Origin: Chloroflexota bacterium
GTDB lineage: Bacteria > Chloroflexota > UBA6077 > JACCZL01
Reading direction: 5' to 3'
Assembly: GCA_030447245.1 (NCBI GenBank)
Contig: JAUJPG010000018.1
Location: forward strand, 1 to 64,000
Length of the DNA stretch: 64,000 nucleotides
How positions within the stretch are numbered: position 1 is the first letter of the stretch; every line of letters starts with the position of its first letter. Under the pieces are notes generated by a model that worked only from the letters and a program-made list of their open reading frames with translations, ran no database searches and had not been told where the DNA came from. Position numbers and translations under genes: made by a program. This document shows, piece after piece, positions 36,554 to 45,479 of this stretch.

Positions 36554-37723
36554 TCAACCGGCTTCAGATCCAAGGACGGATTCGTACACTCGAACGGTTT
36601 CGTCCGCCATCTTGCCCCACGAGAAGGTGCCAGCGCGCGCAAGGCCGGCTTCGCGGAGGCGCTGTCGGAGGGCGCCGTCCTGGAGGACGTTCCTCAAGGC
36701 AGAGGCGAGTCCGCCGACATCGCTTGGCTCGACCAGCAGTCCTGCCTGGCCGACGACCTCGGGCAGGGAAGAGCTGTTTGAGGCCACGACGGGGGTGCCG
36801 CAGGCCATCGCCTCCAGCAATGGGAGCCCGAACCCTTCGTACAGACTAGGGTAGGCAAAGAGATCGGCGGCACTATACCACAGGGCCTGATCGTTCGCGG
36901 CCACGTATCCGGGAAAGAGCACGTGCTGCTCCAGGCCGAGTCGCCGGACCAGAGAAAATGTCGGCTCATAATGCCAGCCACGTGCACCCGCCAGGACTAG
37001 GCTGTGGTCGATGTCGCCGGCCCGCCGCAGTTCAGCATATGCCTGGACGAGCGCCGAGACGTTCTTGCGCGGCTCTAGGGTCCCGAGATAGAGGATGAAC
37101 CGCTTCGGCAACTTGCGCTCGAACTTGAACCTGGCGACTGCTTCAGCAGTTGCGGGGCGGTAACGCGGGTCGGCCGCCAGCAGGATGGTGGTCACGCGCT
37201 CTGGGGCCACGCCGCACAGTTGGATGACGTCCTGACGGGTGTGCTCGGAAATGGCGATGACCTTCGCCGCCCGACGCATCGATCGTGGCGCGAAACGTGT
37301 CAGGTACAGGCGGTTGCCGCGGTTGAAGAGCTTTGGGTAGCGCAGGAAGCTAAGGTCGTAGGCGGTCACAATGGTTGGTCCTCGCCAGGCGAGTGGGGAG
37401 ACGAAGCCAAGCGCATGCAGCAAATCTATGCGCCCACGCGAGAGCTCGATCGGCAGCGCGAGCTGTTCCCAGGCAATCCTCACGAGCGGCCGGTCCGTGG
37501 GTAGCCGTGTGAGTCGCGGGGTCAGCCCCGGCCGTGTCAGCAAGCGCCGATTGTCCGGGCTGTCTGGAGCAAATACGGCGAACTCTAGAGACGGCCGACG
37601 ATTCGGCAAATGCGAGATCAACTCGTGAATGACGCGATTGATGCCCGCGCTGCGATAGGTGGGTCGAGTGGACAGGAGCTGAGCGTTTAGGGCGATTCGC
37701 ACCTGAGCTTGTCGTCGAACCAT
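36554..37723 (-). CDS. GT4-family glycosyltransferase (mannosyltransferase-like)
   Basis: A 389-residue GT4 enzyme from ATG 37723 (MVRRQAQVRIALNAQLL). Motifs are SEHTRQDVIQLCGVAPERV, the donor-binding start FILYLGTLEPRKNVSALV, and PSLYEGFGLPLLEAMACGTPVVAS carrying the EX7E pair. This branch often holds mannosyl- or rhamnosyltransferases. It is the first gene of the minus-strand glycan operon; its start codon lies next to a plus-strand promoter for the PH-domain gene. Confidence 0.9.
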   Translation of the reverse strand: MVRRQAQVRIALNAQLLSTRPTYRSAGINRVIHELISHLPNRRPSLEFAVFAPDSPDNRRLLTRPGLTPRLTRLPTDRPLVRIAWEQLALPIELSRGRIDLLHALGFVSPLAWRGPTIVTAYDLSFLRYPKLFNRGNRLYLTRFAPRSMRRAAKVIAISEHTRQDVIQLCGVAPERVTTILLAADPRYRPATAEAVARFKFERKLPKRFILYLGTLEPRKNVSALVQAYAELRRAGDIDHSLVLAGARGWHYEPTFSLVRRLGLEQHVLFPGYVAANDQALWYSAADLFAYPSLYEGFGLPLLEAMACGTPVVASNSSSLPEVVGQAGLLVEPSDVGGLASALRNVLQDGALRQRLREAGLARAGTFSWGKMADETVRVYESVLGSEAG

Positions 37724-37724
37724 C

Positions 37725-37754
37725 TTGACCAACCTAGAGGCGTGGGGCGATAAT
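37725..37754 (+). promoter_or_regulatory. Likely promoter of the PH/DUF1648 gene
   Basis: TTGACC at 37725-37730 and GATAAT at 37749-37754 with an 18-bp spacer. The gene starts at 37789. Between them is a perfect 12-bp palindrome, TCTGGCGCCAGA (37769-37780), that could be an operator or part of the 5' leader. Confidence 0.55.
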
Positions 37755-37788
37755 CCGCGTCCCAAGGATCTGGCGCCAGACCCCGCGT

Positions 37789-38736
37789 GTGGCGCGGCGG
37801 AGCGGGCTCACGAACCACGTTGCATCTGTGCCGTCCGCACCCTCCGCCTGGCGGGCCCGTGGTTCTACGGCTGGGCTGCTCGGCGTTGGCGTGACGCTCG
37901 TGTTGGGCTTGGCCGCGCTCGCTAGCATAGTGTTCGCCATCCGCCAGCCAGTCGGCTTCGGCATGTTCCTGGCGCTGCTCGTCGCTCTGATTTGCGGAGC
38001 GCTCGCTCTGGTCGTTCTCGTGTTCACGTACGGGTACTTCGCGCTCCGATATCGGCTCGGCGACGACGCGCTCGTCATTCGCTGGCTAGGACGCGAGGAG
38101 TACATCCCCTTCGACAAGGTGGACGGGATTTTCGCCGGGTCCCGCCTCGGTCAGGCGATTCGCGTCCGGGGCCTAAACTGGCCCGGCTACCACATCGGCT
38201 CTGGCCGCAGCCGTTCGATGGGCTCGGTCCGCTATTACACCACAACTGCCGACCTGGCGAACATTGCCCTGATCGTCACACCGGGTGCCACCTACGCCGT
38301 CTCGCCAGCCGATGCGGCCGGTTTCCGCCGTGAGCTGATCCGCAAGGTGCAGGAAAGCGAAAGCAGTCCCGCCGCCGCGCAGCCCACGACCCTGCGCCAA
38401 GGACGTCCTGCAGTCTGGCGCGATCCGTTACTCCCGCTGTTGCTGGTCATGTCACTGGTCCTGATCGCCATGAGTGTGGCGTATGTGTGGCTCAAGTGGG
38501 ATGGGCTGCCGGAATCGATCCCCTTGCACTTCGCCGCTGATGGGTCGCCAGACTTGATCGGGCCGCGCGAGGACGTGTTCAAGGTACCGGCGATTGGTGC
38601 GGCAATTTTGATCGCCAACCTCGGTCTCGGGCTCGCGGTCTACGCTCGCGAGAGGGTTGCTGCCCGCCTGCTCTGGGCGTGCTCGGTCGCCGTCCAACTC
38701 CTGATGCTGGTGGCAACCGCCCGCATCCTGCACTGA
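37789..38736 (+). CDS. Membrane protein with bacterial PH domain and DUF1648-like half
   Basis: A 315-residue protein from GTG 37789. It has two membrane segments (LLGVGVTLVLGLAALASIVF, FLALLVALICGALALVVLVF), then a bacterial PH-like domain (YRLGDDALVIRWLGREEYIPFDKVDGI, reading to VTPGATYAVSPADAAGFRREL). The second half has further segments (LLPLLLVMSLVLIAMSVAYV) with the DUF1648 motif WDGLPESIPLHFAADGSPD. Such proteins are predicted membrane-stress or regulatory factors with no clear function. It is divergent from the glycan operon. Confidence 0.78.
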   Translation: MARRSGLTNHVASVPSAPSAWRARGSTAGLLGVGVTLVLGLAALASIVFAIRQPVGFGMFLALLVALICGALALVVLVFTYGYFALRYRLGDDALVIRWLGREEYIPFDKVDGIFAGSRLGQAIRVRGLNWPGYHIGSGRSRSMGSVRYYTTTADLANIALIVTPGATYAVSPADAAGFRRELIRKVQESESSPAAAQPTTLRQGRPAVWRDPLLPLLLVMSLVLIAMSVAYVWLKWDGLPESIPLHFAADGSPDLIGPREDVFKVPAIGAAILIANLGLGLAVYARERVAARLLWACSVAVQLLMLVATARILH

Positions 38737-38749
38737 CTGGCGACGCTGG

Positions 38750-39040
38750 GTGAGTCGGCTCGCGCGCGACCCGCGGCAGGCGTTAGTCCGCCTAGTCGCG
38801 CGGCTAGAGCTCCGTTCCGCGTTTGTGACCTTGACCGACATCCAACGAGCAGTCGCGTGCCGACCGAGAAGTAGCTTGCCCGTGGCGGGATTGGACGAGC
38901 TGATCGTCGCATCGGTCGCGGAGCAGTTGTTGCTCACCGATCGGCGCACGTTTTTCCGGCGCAAGGACGTCACGTTTGAGGAAGTCGACGTGTTTCGCGT
39001 CAATCGGCGTCACCCACTCGCGCGTGGACAGCTGCTTTGA
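38750..39040 (+). CDS. Small hypothetical protein
   Basis: A 96-residue frame from GTG 38750, 13 bp after the PH-domain gene and convergent with the LCP gene. It is basic, with a helical start (RDPRQALVRLVARLELRSAF) and an end rich in Arg and Phe (DRRTFFRRKDVTFEEVDVFRV). No family is recognised. Spacing and GC-rich codon use suggest it is cotranscribed with its neighbour, but this is uncertain. Confidence 0.45.
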   Translation: MSRLARDPRQALVRLVARLELRSAFVTLTDIQRAVACRPRSSLPVAGLDELIVASVAEQLLLTDRRTFFRRKDVTFEEVDVFRVNRRHPLARGQLL

Positions 39041-39056
39041 CGGCTGATAGCCCAAG

Positions 39057-40430
39057 CTAGGGCTGGAAGTTGCCTCCGACGATCACCCTGACCTCGACCA
39101 GGCTGTTGGGGTTGGGTGCCACTTGGACGGCGCTCGTCGGCAGCCGAAGCCGCGTAGCGAGCGTCGCCGCGGCGCGCTGGTCGCCTGACAGCGACACCAC
39201 TGAAGTCTCGGCATAGTCCCGACGGTCGGCGGTGTCCACACGCACCACGTCGTAGCCCGCGGCCGCAAGCTGATCCGCAAGTCGGAGCGCTATCCCGTCG
39301 CGCGGGGTGCCGTTCAGGACTTCAACGCGCGCCGACTGGCCGGATGCCTCCGCGAACGCTCTGGCGATCGCGCGCTGGATGTCTGCCCGCCTGGGCATCA
39401 GCAGGTCCTCGCCCGACGGCCCGACGAACGGGTCAGCCAGGGTCGAGTCGACGATGATCGAGCGGATCCGATCGCGCTCGATCTCCGACCCGAGCCGCGC
39501 GAACCGTAGCATTTCTGTGACCCCAACGTCTGTCTGGAGCGCACGTTGAACCAGCCCCACTAGCGAGGGGACCTTTGGGAGAATGTTGAGCTGCAGCCCG
39601 CGTTCGCGGAGGGCGACCAACACTCGCTGCTGTCGGCGGGCCCGCGAGAAGTCGCCCCGACCATGCCGAGACCGGGCATACTGGAGAGCAAGCTTGCCGT
39701 CCATCATCTGAGGGCCGGGCGCGATGTACAGACGCATCACCCCGTAGTCTTCGGTCGGATACTCGTCGTCCTTGATCGTCTCCTCGACGTCGATGATCAC
39801 CCCACCGAGACTATCGACGATCTGCTCGAACCCCCGAAAGTCGATCCTGGCGTAGTTATTGATTCGGATGCCGAAGTTCGTTTCGATTGTCCGAGCCACC
39901 AGGCTGGGCCCACCGACCGCGTGAGCGACGTTGATCCGCTGGTTGTAATACCCAGGAATGTTGACCCAGAGGTCGCGCGGGAACGAAACCATCACGACGG
40001 ACTTGCTTGGTGGATCTATGCTGACAACCATGACCGTATCGCTGCGACTGCCGTCAACTGGCTCATCGTCGCGGTGGTCGATTCCGAGCAGAAGCACGTT
40101 TACGCGATCGTTCCCGGTCCACTCAGGCAAGGTGGGACCAGCCTCTGACTGTGGCACGCTCGGACCGGGCACGAGCCCGCTTGGCGACTGGGGTACAAGC
40201 GCCGAGTCGGCACCCGTCGGGAGCGAGATGCTGGGACCACTTGGCAGCTGCACCCGGGCCGATTGGAGTTGAACGAGCAAGTGCCAGTTCGTGAGGAAGA
40301 GCCAGCCGAAGGCGAATCCACCAAGCACGAAGCTCGTGAAGGCAAAGCTAAGCGCGGCCTGGCGCGGATTGAACCCCGCCCCGTGGCGGGGCGGCGGCGG
40401 CGGGCCGAAGTCTCCGAAGGGATCCTGCAT
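39057..40430 (-). CDS. LytR-CpsA-Psr (LCP) family protein with LytR C-terminal domain
   Basis: LCP enzymes move glycan chains from lipid carriers to the cell wall or envelope. This 457-residue protein has a short cytoplasmic start, one membrane segment (FAFTSFVLGGFAFGWLFL), a Ser/Pro-rich linker, then the LCP domain: NVLLLGIDHRDD, RSDTVMVVSIDPPSKSVVM, SFPRDLWVNIPG and YARSRHGRGDFSRARRQQRV with its conserved Arg residues. The end (about 365-455, VEVLNGTPRDGIALRLADQL) is a LytR_C domain. Its position beside the glycan locus fits a role attaching that polymer, which is an inference. Confidence 0.93.
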   Translation of the reverse strand: MQDPFGDFGPPPPPRHGAGFNPRQAALSFAFTSFVLGGFAFGWLFLTNWHLLVQLQSARVQLPSGPSISLPTGADSALVPQSPSGLVPGPSVPQSEAGPTLPEWTGNDRVNVLLLGIDHRDDEPVDGSRSDTVMVVSIDPPSKSVVMVSFPRDLWVNIPGYYNQRINVAHAVGGPSLVARTIETNFGIRINNYARIDFRGFEQIVDSLGGVIIDVEETIKDDEYPTEDYGVMRLYIAPGPQMMDGKLALQYARSRHGRGDFSRARRQQRVLVALRERGLQLNILPKVPSLVGLVQRALQTDVGVTEMLRFARLGSEIERDRIRSIIVDSTLADPFVGPSGEDLLMPRRADIQRAIARAFAEASGQSARVEVLNGTPRDGIALRLADQLAAAGYDVVRVDTADRRDYAETSVVSLSGDQRAAATLATRLRLPTSAVQVAPNPNSLVEVRVIVGGNFQP

Positions 40431-40471
40431 GCGTGCTCGCGGGCGAGAAGTTCCGCCTATGCGGCGGGCGG

Positions 40472-40477
40472 ATTATA
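40472..40477 (-). promoter_or_regulatory. Consensus -10 box for the LCP gene
   Basis: TATAAT on the minus strand, 42 bp before the ATG at 40430. The sequence 17 bp further up reads TTCTGG, a weak -35. The rest of the 186-bp gap to aroB holds no gene that I can see. Confidence 0.5.
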
Positions 40478-40616
40478 TGAACATAGCCTACTCACCAGAA
40501 AACGGTGGAAGGACCGCCGGGGTTCCAGTTCGTGATGCCTCTGCGAGGGTCGGCGTCTGAGTTGATGACCACGGACGGTGTTCCGACAGGCTTCCTTGGA
40601 GCCGGGCGACCGGCGG

Positions 40617-41723
40617 TCAGGTGCAGCCCACCGCGTCGAGAGCCCGAGCAACCTCCGATGCGGTGACGTCGTCGGCGGTTGTGACGCTGCCGATATCGGT
40701 GGCGAACACCCACCGAATGGCCGAGCCTCGGGCCTTCTTGTCGCGCGAGAGCGGGCCAAGCAATGATTCGCTCTTGACGCCGTCGGCGTGATCGGGCAGG
40801 CCGAGGGCGGCCAGCAGTTCGGTCTGTGCATCCAGCGCCTGGTCGCTCAGCAGCCCACGTCCATGCGCGATCACGGCCGCGCCGCGCATTCCGATGGCGA
40901 CCGCTTCACCGTGCAGGTAGCGGTCGTAGTCGGTTGCGGCCTCGAGTGCGTGGCCGATCGTGTGGCCGTAGTTGAGGATGATCCGGCGCCCGGACTCGCG
41001 TTCGTCTTCGCTTACGATCGCGCCTTTCAGCTCGATGGCCCGGCGTACCACGCGTCCGAGTAAAGCCTCGTCCGCGAACGTGAGTAGGCGCCCGCTGCAC
41101 GCCCGAAGCTCGGTGAATAGGTCTCGGTCCGCAATCATCGCGATCTTGACGATCTCCGCCCAACCAGACCGGTACTCTCGGGCTGGTAGAGTCTGCAGCG
41201 TGCGGGTGTCCGCGACGACAAGCCTGGGCTGGTGGAAGGCGCCGATCAGGTTCTTGCCGAGTGCGTGGTTGACCGCGACCTTGCCACCTATGCTCGAATC
41301 GACCATCGCTAGCAGCGTTGTGGGCACCTGCACGAGCGGCAGACCACGCAAGTAGGTGGCCGCCACGAAGCCGGCCAGGTCGCCGACCACGCCGCCGCCA
41401 ACGGCAACGACATAGTCCCCGCGCTGGGTGCCAGACCGAATCAGCCACTCGTACAGTCGTTCAGCGCTGCCCAACGATTTCTGAGCTTCTCCACCGCCGA
41501 CAGAGGTCACCTGGAACTTGGGATCAGCGGTGCCAAACGCAGCCTCGATTGTCGCTGCGTGCGCCGACCAGGCGCCCTCGTCGGCGACGATCCGCGCTCG
41601 TCCGCTGACGCCCGCCGCCCGCAGCCAGTTGGGCAGGTCGGCCAGAGCACCTGGCCCGGCGATGGCGCGGTACCGCCCGGTCGCGGTCCGAACCTCGACT
41701 GGAGCGAGGCTAGGCTCGGGCAT
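40617..41723 (-). CDS. aroB: 3-dehydroquinate synthase
   Basis: Closes the DAHP ring to 3-dehydroquinate, the second step of the shikimate pathway, using NAD and a metal. The 368-residue protein has the NAD loop GGGVVGDLAGF at about 109-119, PTTLLAMVDSSIGGK at 134-148, and the metal ligands Glu190, His254 (in NYGHTIGHALE) and His271 (in HGEAVAIGM). It ends the minus-strand aro operon and overlaps the upstream aroK by 14 bp. aroD and aroE are not in this window. Confidence 0.97.
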   Translation of the reverse strand: MPEPSLAPVEVRTATGRYRAIAGPGALADLPNWLRAAGVSGRARIVADEGAWSAHAATIEAAFGTADPKFQVTSVGGGEAQKSLGSAERLYEWLIRSGTQRGDYVVAVGGGVVGDLAGFVAATYLRGLPLVQVPTTLLAMVDSSIGGKVAVNHALGKNLIGAFHQPRLVVADTRTLQTLPAREYRSGWAEIVKIAMIADRDLFTELRACSGRLLTFADEALLGRVVRRAIELKGAIVSEDERESGRRIILNYGHTIGHALEAATDYDRYLHGEAVAIGMRGAAVIAHGRGLLSDQALDAQTELLAALGLPDHADGVKSESLLGPLSRDKKARGSAIRWVFATDIGSVTTADDVTASEVARALDAVGCT

Positions 41724-42291
41724 GGAGCAGTTGCGCGATCTGCGCGGCTACTTGAGCTGGTCTACGCCCGTCGGTGCTGACTACGTGGTGAGCGCAGCGA
41801 TACATCTGCACGCGCTCCCGCGCAAGCTCTGCCAGTCTTCCGACGAGATCAGGGCCGGCGAGCAGCGGTCGCGGCTGTCGGCTCAAACTGCCGGTCAATC
41901 GAAGGGCGAGCATCTCGGGCTTGGTCTCCAGAAAGATCACCAGGTTGCCGGCCAACATCAATCGGCGATTCCGCGGGTCGATCACGGCGCCGCCGCCCGT
42001 GGCGATCACCTGGTCGGCGCGTGCGCAGGCTGCCTGCAGGACCCCGGCCTCAAGCTCGCGAAAGGCTGGTTCGCCATCTTCGCTGAAGATCTGCCAGATC
42101 GCTTTCCCGGTCCGCCGGCGAATCTCCTGATCAGTGTCGAACGCGCGCCAGGCTAGCTGACGTGCGAGGACGCGCGCTACGGTGCTCTTGCCCGATCCGC
42201 TCAGGCCGACCAGGATCACGTTGGCCGGTCGGCGGCCAACCTGGCGCGTATTGCGAGTCGGCGACTCAGCCTGGCCGGTACGTGTCGACAT
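41710..42291 (-). CDS. aroK: Shikimate kinase
   Basis: Phosphorylates shikimate with ATP. From ATG 42291 it is 193 residues: Walker A GLSGSGKST at 29-37, the shikimate-binding DTDQEI, then FRELEAGVL and the GGGAV motif, and the lid arginine region SRQPRPLLAG. Starts further up (to 42330) would only extend into aroC. It overlaps aroC by 26 bp and aroB by 14 bp, so all are translationally linked. Confidence 0.95.
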   Translation of the reverse strand: MSTRTGQAESPTRNTRQVGRRPANVILVGLSGSGKSTVARVLARQLAWRAFDTDQEIRRRTGKAIWQIFSEDGEPAFRELEAGVLQAACARADQVIATGGGAVIDPRNRRLMLAGNLVIFLETKPEMLALRLTGSLSRQPRPLLAGPDLVGRLAELARERVQMYRCAHHVVSTDGRRPAQVAAQIAQLLHARA

Positions 42292-43468
42292 ATGCTTCGT
42301 AATTACGGCGGATCTCGGCCACGCTGTCACCGCCGAACTTCTCGCGGAAGGCGTCCGCGAGGACGAGCGCGACCATCGCCTCGCCGACTACCCCGGCCGC
42401 CGGCACTACGCAGACGTCGCTGCGCTCGACGTGCGCCGGCGCGGGCTCCTTGGTGGCCAGGTCTACAGACGGGAGCGGGTTGATCAGAGTTGAGATCGGT
42501 TTCGTTGCGCAACGGACCACGAGTGGTGCGCCGTTGGTCACCCCGCCTTCCGTTCCACCCGCATTGTTGGTCCGGCGCGACCAGCCCAGGGCCTCGTCAT
42601 ACTCGATGACGTCGTGTACCTGTGAGCCGCGGCGGCTCGCCTCCGCGAACCCATCGCCCACCTCGACGCCCTTAATCGACGGGACGCTGAGGAGCGCAGC
42701 TCCAAGTCGTCCATCAAGCTTGGCATCCCAGTGACTGTAGCTGCCGAGGCCGATCGGGGCGTTGTAGGCGATCACCTCGAAGACGCCCCCAAGTGTGTCC
42801 CCGGCCTTCCGCGTCAGCTGGATCTCGGCCATCATCCGTCCTGCCGCTTCTCCATCGCCGCAACGGACCTCCGAGCTCTCGACTCTTGCCCAGAAGTCCG
42901 CGATGTCCGGATTAGCAGAGCCACGTGACTCACTCCGCAGCCAATCTGGTGTGATGGCATGGATCGGGCCGATGCTGACCGTGTGGCTTCGGAGTTCGAG
43001 GCCAAATTGCTCCAGCAACACCCGGGCCACTGCCCCGGCCGCGACTCGCGCGGCCGTCTCGCGTGCGCTCGCCCGCTCCAGGACGTTTCGCACATCGTCG
43101 TGTCCGTACTTGACGACGCCGGCGAGATCGGCATGCCCAGGGCGCAGCTTGGTCACCTTGGGGGTCGCCTCTGCGGGTCGGGCGACGTCCATGCGCCCCA
43201 CCCAGTTGGTCCAGTCCAGGTTCGGAATAACCATTGCGATCGGGCTGCCGAGCGTGCAGCCGTGCCGAACGCCGGCCACAAACTGGACACGATCCTTTTC
43301 GATCTTCTGACGTCCACCGCGCCCGTAACCACGCTGCCGCCGCCTAAGCTGCTCGTCGACGGCGGCGGCGGACAGCTCGAGGCCCGCCGGTACGTTTTGC
43401 ATGACGATCGTCAGCTGCTGTCCGTGGCTCTCGCCAGCAGTCAGAAATGGCAGAGCCTTCAAGGACAT
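42266..43468 (-). CDS. aroC: Chorismate synthase
   Basis: Eliminates phosphate from EPSP to give chorismate and needs reduced FMN. The 400-residue protein has the N-terminal signature GESHGQQLTIVM at 12-23, the Arg-rich RRRQRGYGRGGRQKIEKD, the ASARETAARVAAGA segment, and the C-terminal VVPAAGVVGEAMVALVLADA. The 10-bp overlap with aroA and 26-bp overlap with aroK place it in the middle of the operon. Confidence 0.97.
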   Translation of the reverse strand: MSLKALPFLTAGESHGQQLTIVMQNVPAGLELSAAAVDEQLRRRQRGYGRGGRQKIEKDRVQFVAGVRHGCTLGSPIAMVIPNLDWTNWVGRMDVARPAEATPKVTKLRPGHADLAGVVKYGHDDVRNVLERASARETAARVAAGAVARVLLEQFGLELRSHTVSIGPIHAITPDWLRSESRGSANPDIADFWARVESSEVRCGDGEAAGRMMAEIQLTRKAGDTLGGVFEVIAYNAPIGLGSYSHWDAKLDGRLGAALLSVPSIKGVEVGDGFAEASRRGSQVHDVIEYDEALGWSRRTNNAGGTEGGVTNGAPLVVRCATKPISTLINPLPSVDLATKEPAPAHVERSDVCVVPAAGVVGEAMVALVLADAFREKFGGDSVAEIRRNYEAYVDTYRPG

Positions 43469-44808
43469 CCCGTCGGCTCCGATGCTTGGACGAGGCCGCC
43501 CAGAGCGGCGGCGTGCGCCCAGAACCGCGGGTAGGACACGCGGACGCAGGCCGCATTGCGCAGCGTGACGCCGCCCTTGGCCAGCCCCGCAACGGAAAGA
43601 CTCATCGCCAGTCGGTGATCGCCGTCCGTCTCGCAGGTCGCCTCGCGGAACCCTGCGCCTGGCTGAACGCTGAGCCCATCCGGATATTCGTTGACAAGGG
43701 CGCCGAGTCGTGTCAGCTCGCGTGTCAGCCCGGCGATTCGGTCACTCTCCTTGACTCGTAACTCGGACGCCCCCCGGATCTCGGTCACGCCTTCGGCGAA
43801 CATTCCGAGCACGGCGACCAGAGGCAACTCGTCGATCCCTCGCGGCACAGCATCGCCTGATACCGTGACGCCGCGCAGGCGGCTACTGCGCGCCACAATG
43901 TTGGCTCGCGGCTCGCCGGCAATGGTCCGCTGGTCCAGGATCTCCACCTCGCCCCCCATTTCCCGCAGGACGTCCAGCAGACCGGTGCGACCCGGGTTGA
44001 CCCCCACCTCCCGCACTGTAATCTCGGCATCCGGGTGGATGCAGGCGAGTGCGAGCCAGTATGCCGCGGAGGAGAAGTCACCCGGGACTGGCACGTCGAC
44101 GGCGCCGAGCGACGCCGGACCGCGCACAGCCACCGTCACCCCCTCACTCGTGACGTCGACGCCCTGCGCACGGAGCAGCCGCTCGGTGTGGTCCCTCGAA
44201 GTACTTGGCGCTCGGATTGTCGTCGTTCCCAGAGCACGGACGCCGGCCAGCAGGAGGCACGACTTGACCTGGGCGCTGGCCACAGGGGCGGCGTAGTCGA
44301 TGCCCTTCAGGCTGCTGCCCTCGATCGCCAGCGGTGCGAGCCTCCCGCCCGCGCGGCCCACGATCCGGGCGCCCATGCGCCGAAGCGGATCGACGACCCG
44401 GTCCATGGGACGCGCGCTCAGGGACCGATCGCCGGTCAGGACGGAGAACAATGGGGCTCCGGCGAGGGCTCCGGCCAGCAGCCGCATAGTCGTCCCGGAG
44501 TTACCTGCGTCGAGTGGCCGCTCTGGATCCACCAGTCCGGCGCTGGCATCAATTTGCACTGTGGGCGAGTCGCCATCACAACCTGACCGGCGGACCTGAA
44601 CGCCGAGCGATTCCAGGCATCCGAGAGTTGATTCGAAATCGGCACCGGTCGCATAGTTTTCGATCGTGGCGATGCCCTCGCTCATGGCGTTCATGATCGC
44701 GGCACGGTGCGAGATCGATTTGTCGCCTGGCACGACCACTGTGCCGCGTAGCGACGCGGCGCTGCGTAGGCGAACGACGGAATCGACCGCTGTGAGTGCA
44801 GACGTCAC
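43459..44808 (-). CDS. aroA: 5-enolpyruvylshikimate-3-phosphate synthase
   Basis: Transfers enolpyruvyl from PEP to shikimate-3-phosphate. The 449-residue protein shows GDKSISHRA at about 28-36, [15 protein letters not shown] at about 99-113, [16 protein letters not shown], then [12 protein letters not shown] and [14 protein letters not shown] and DGDHRLAMS; the glycine of the NSGTT loop marks the usual class-I type sequence. It overlaps the truncated DAHP synthase gene by 4 bp and aroC by 10 bp. Confidence 0.96.
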   Translation of the reverse strand: MTSALTAVDSVVRLRSAASLRGTVVVPGDKSISHRAAIMNAMSEGIATIENYATGADFESTLGCLESLGVQVRRSGCDGDSPTVQIDASAGLVDPERPLDAGNSGTTMRLLAGALAGAPLFSVLTGDRSLSARPMDRVVDPLRRMGARIVGRAGGRLAPLAIEGSSLKGIDYAAPVASAQVKSCLLLAGVRALGTTTIRAPSTSRDHTERLLRAQGVDVTSEGVTVAVRGPASLGAVDVPVPGDFSSAAYWLALACIHPDAEITVREVGVNPGRTGLLDVLREMGGEVEILDQRTIAGEPRANIVARSSRLRGVTVSGDAVPRGIDELPLVAVLGMFAEGVTEIRGASELRVKESDRIAGLTRELTRLGALVNEYPDGLSVQPGAGFREATCETDGDHRLAMSLSVAGLAKGGVTLRNAACVRVSYPRFWAHAAALGGLVQASEPTGCP

Positions 44809-45479
44809 GCCGGCAAGGCCTCGCGTTGGTGGCCTGCCACGACGCGTCCAAGTGGCAGGGCCAATTGCCTGAGAGCATCCATCATCGCGGAGAAGTTCTC
44901 GAGATTGAGCGACTGCGGGCCGTCCGAGAGTGCGTGGTCTGGCGACGGATGAACCTCGACGAGCAGTCCGTCAGCGCCGACTGCCATTGAAGCCAGCGCC
45001 ATTGGCTTCACGAGGTACCACTTGCCTGTCCCGTGGCTCGGGTCTGCGATGATCGGGAGATGACTCAAGCGCCGAACGACCGGTATTGCGCTGAGGTCCA
45101 GTGTGTTGCGCACGGCGGTTTCGAAGGTCCGAATGCCACGCTCACACAGGATGACTCGGAAGTTGCCCGCCGACATGACGTACTCGGCCGCGTGGAGCCA
45201 CTCGTCGATCGTCCCGGCCAACCCACGCTTCAGCATCACCGGGCGGCCGGTTTTCCCGACCTCTTTAAGGAGCGGGAAATTCTGCATGTTGCGCGCGCCG
45301 ATCTGCAGGATGTCCGCGTGGCGTGCAACGAGCGGGACGTCCGCCGGCTCGAGAACTTCGGTGATAATGGGGAGCCCGGTCTCCTGCCGCGCCTCGGCGA
45401 GGAGCTCCAAGCCTCGCTCCCCGAGTCCCTGGAACGCGTACGGCGAAGTCCGCGGCTTGAAGGCAACGGAGCGGCCCAA
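44805..45479 (-). pseudogene. DAHP synthase (type I beta, AroF-like) lacking its N-terminal third
   Basis: The first enzyme of the shikimate pathway condenses PEP and erythrose-4-phosphate. Homology begins at [18 protein letters not shown] (about residues 6-23) and continues normally: [81 protein letters not shown] and [17 protein letters not shown]. Family members are about 330-350 residues and have, before this point, a ferredoxin-like domain and the first barrel strand with AGPCxVES. Here those are absent and PucR-like coding sequence in another frame takes their place. The remaining 224 residues are unlikely to fold as a complete barrel. It overlaps aroA by 4 bp. Confidence 0.85.
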
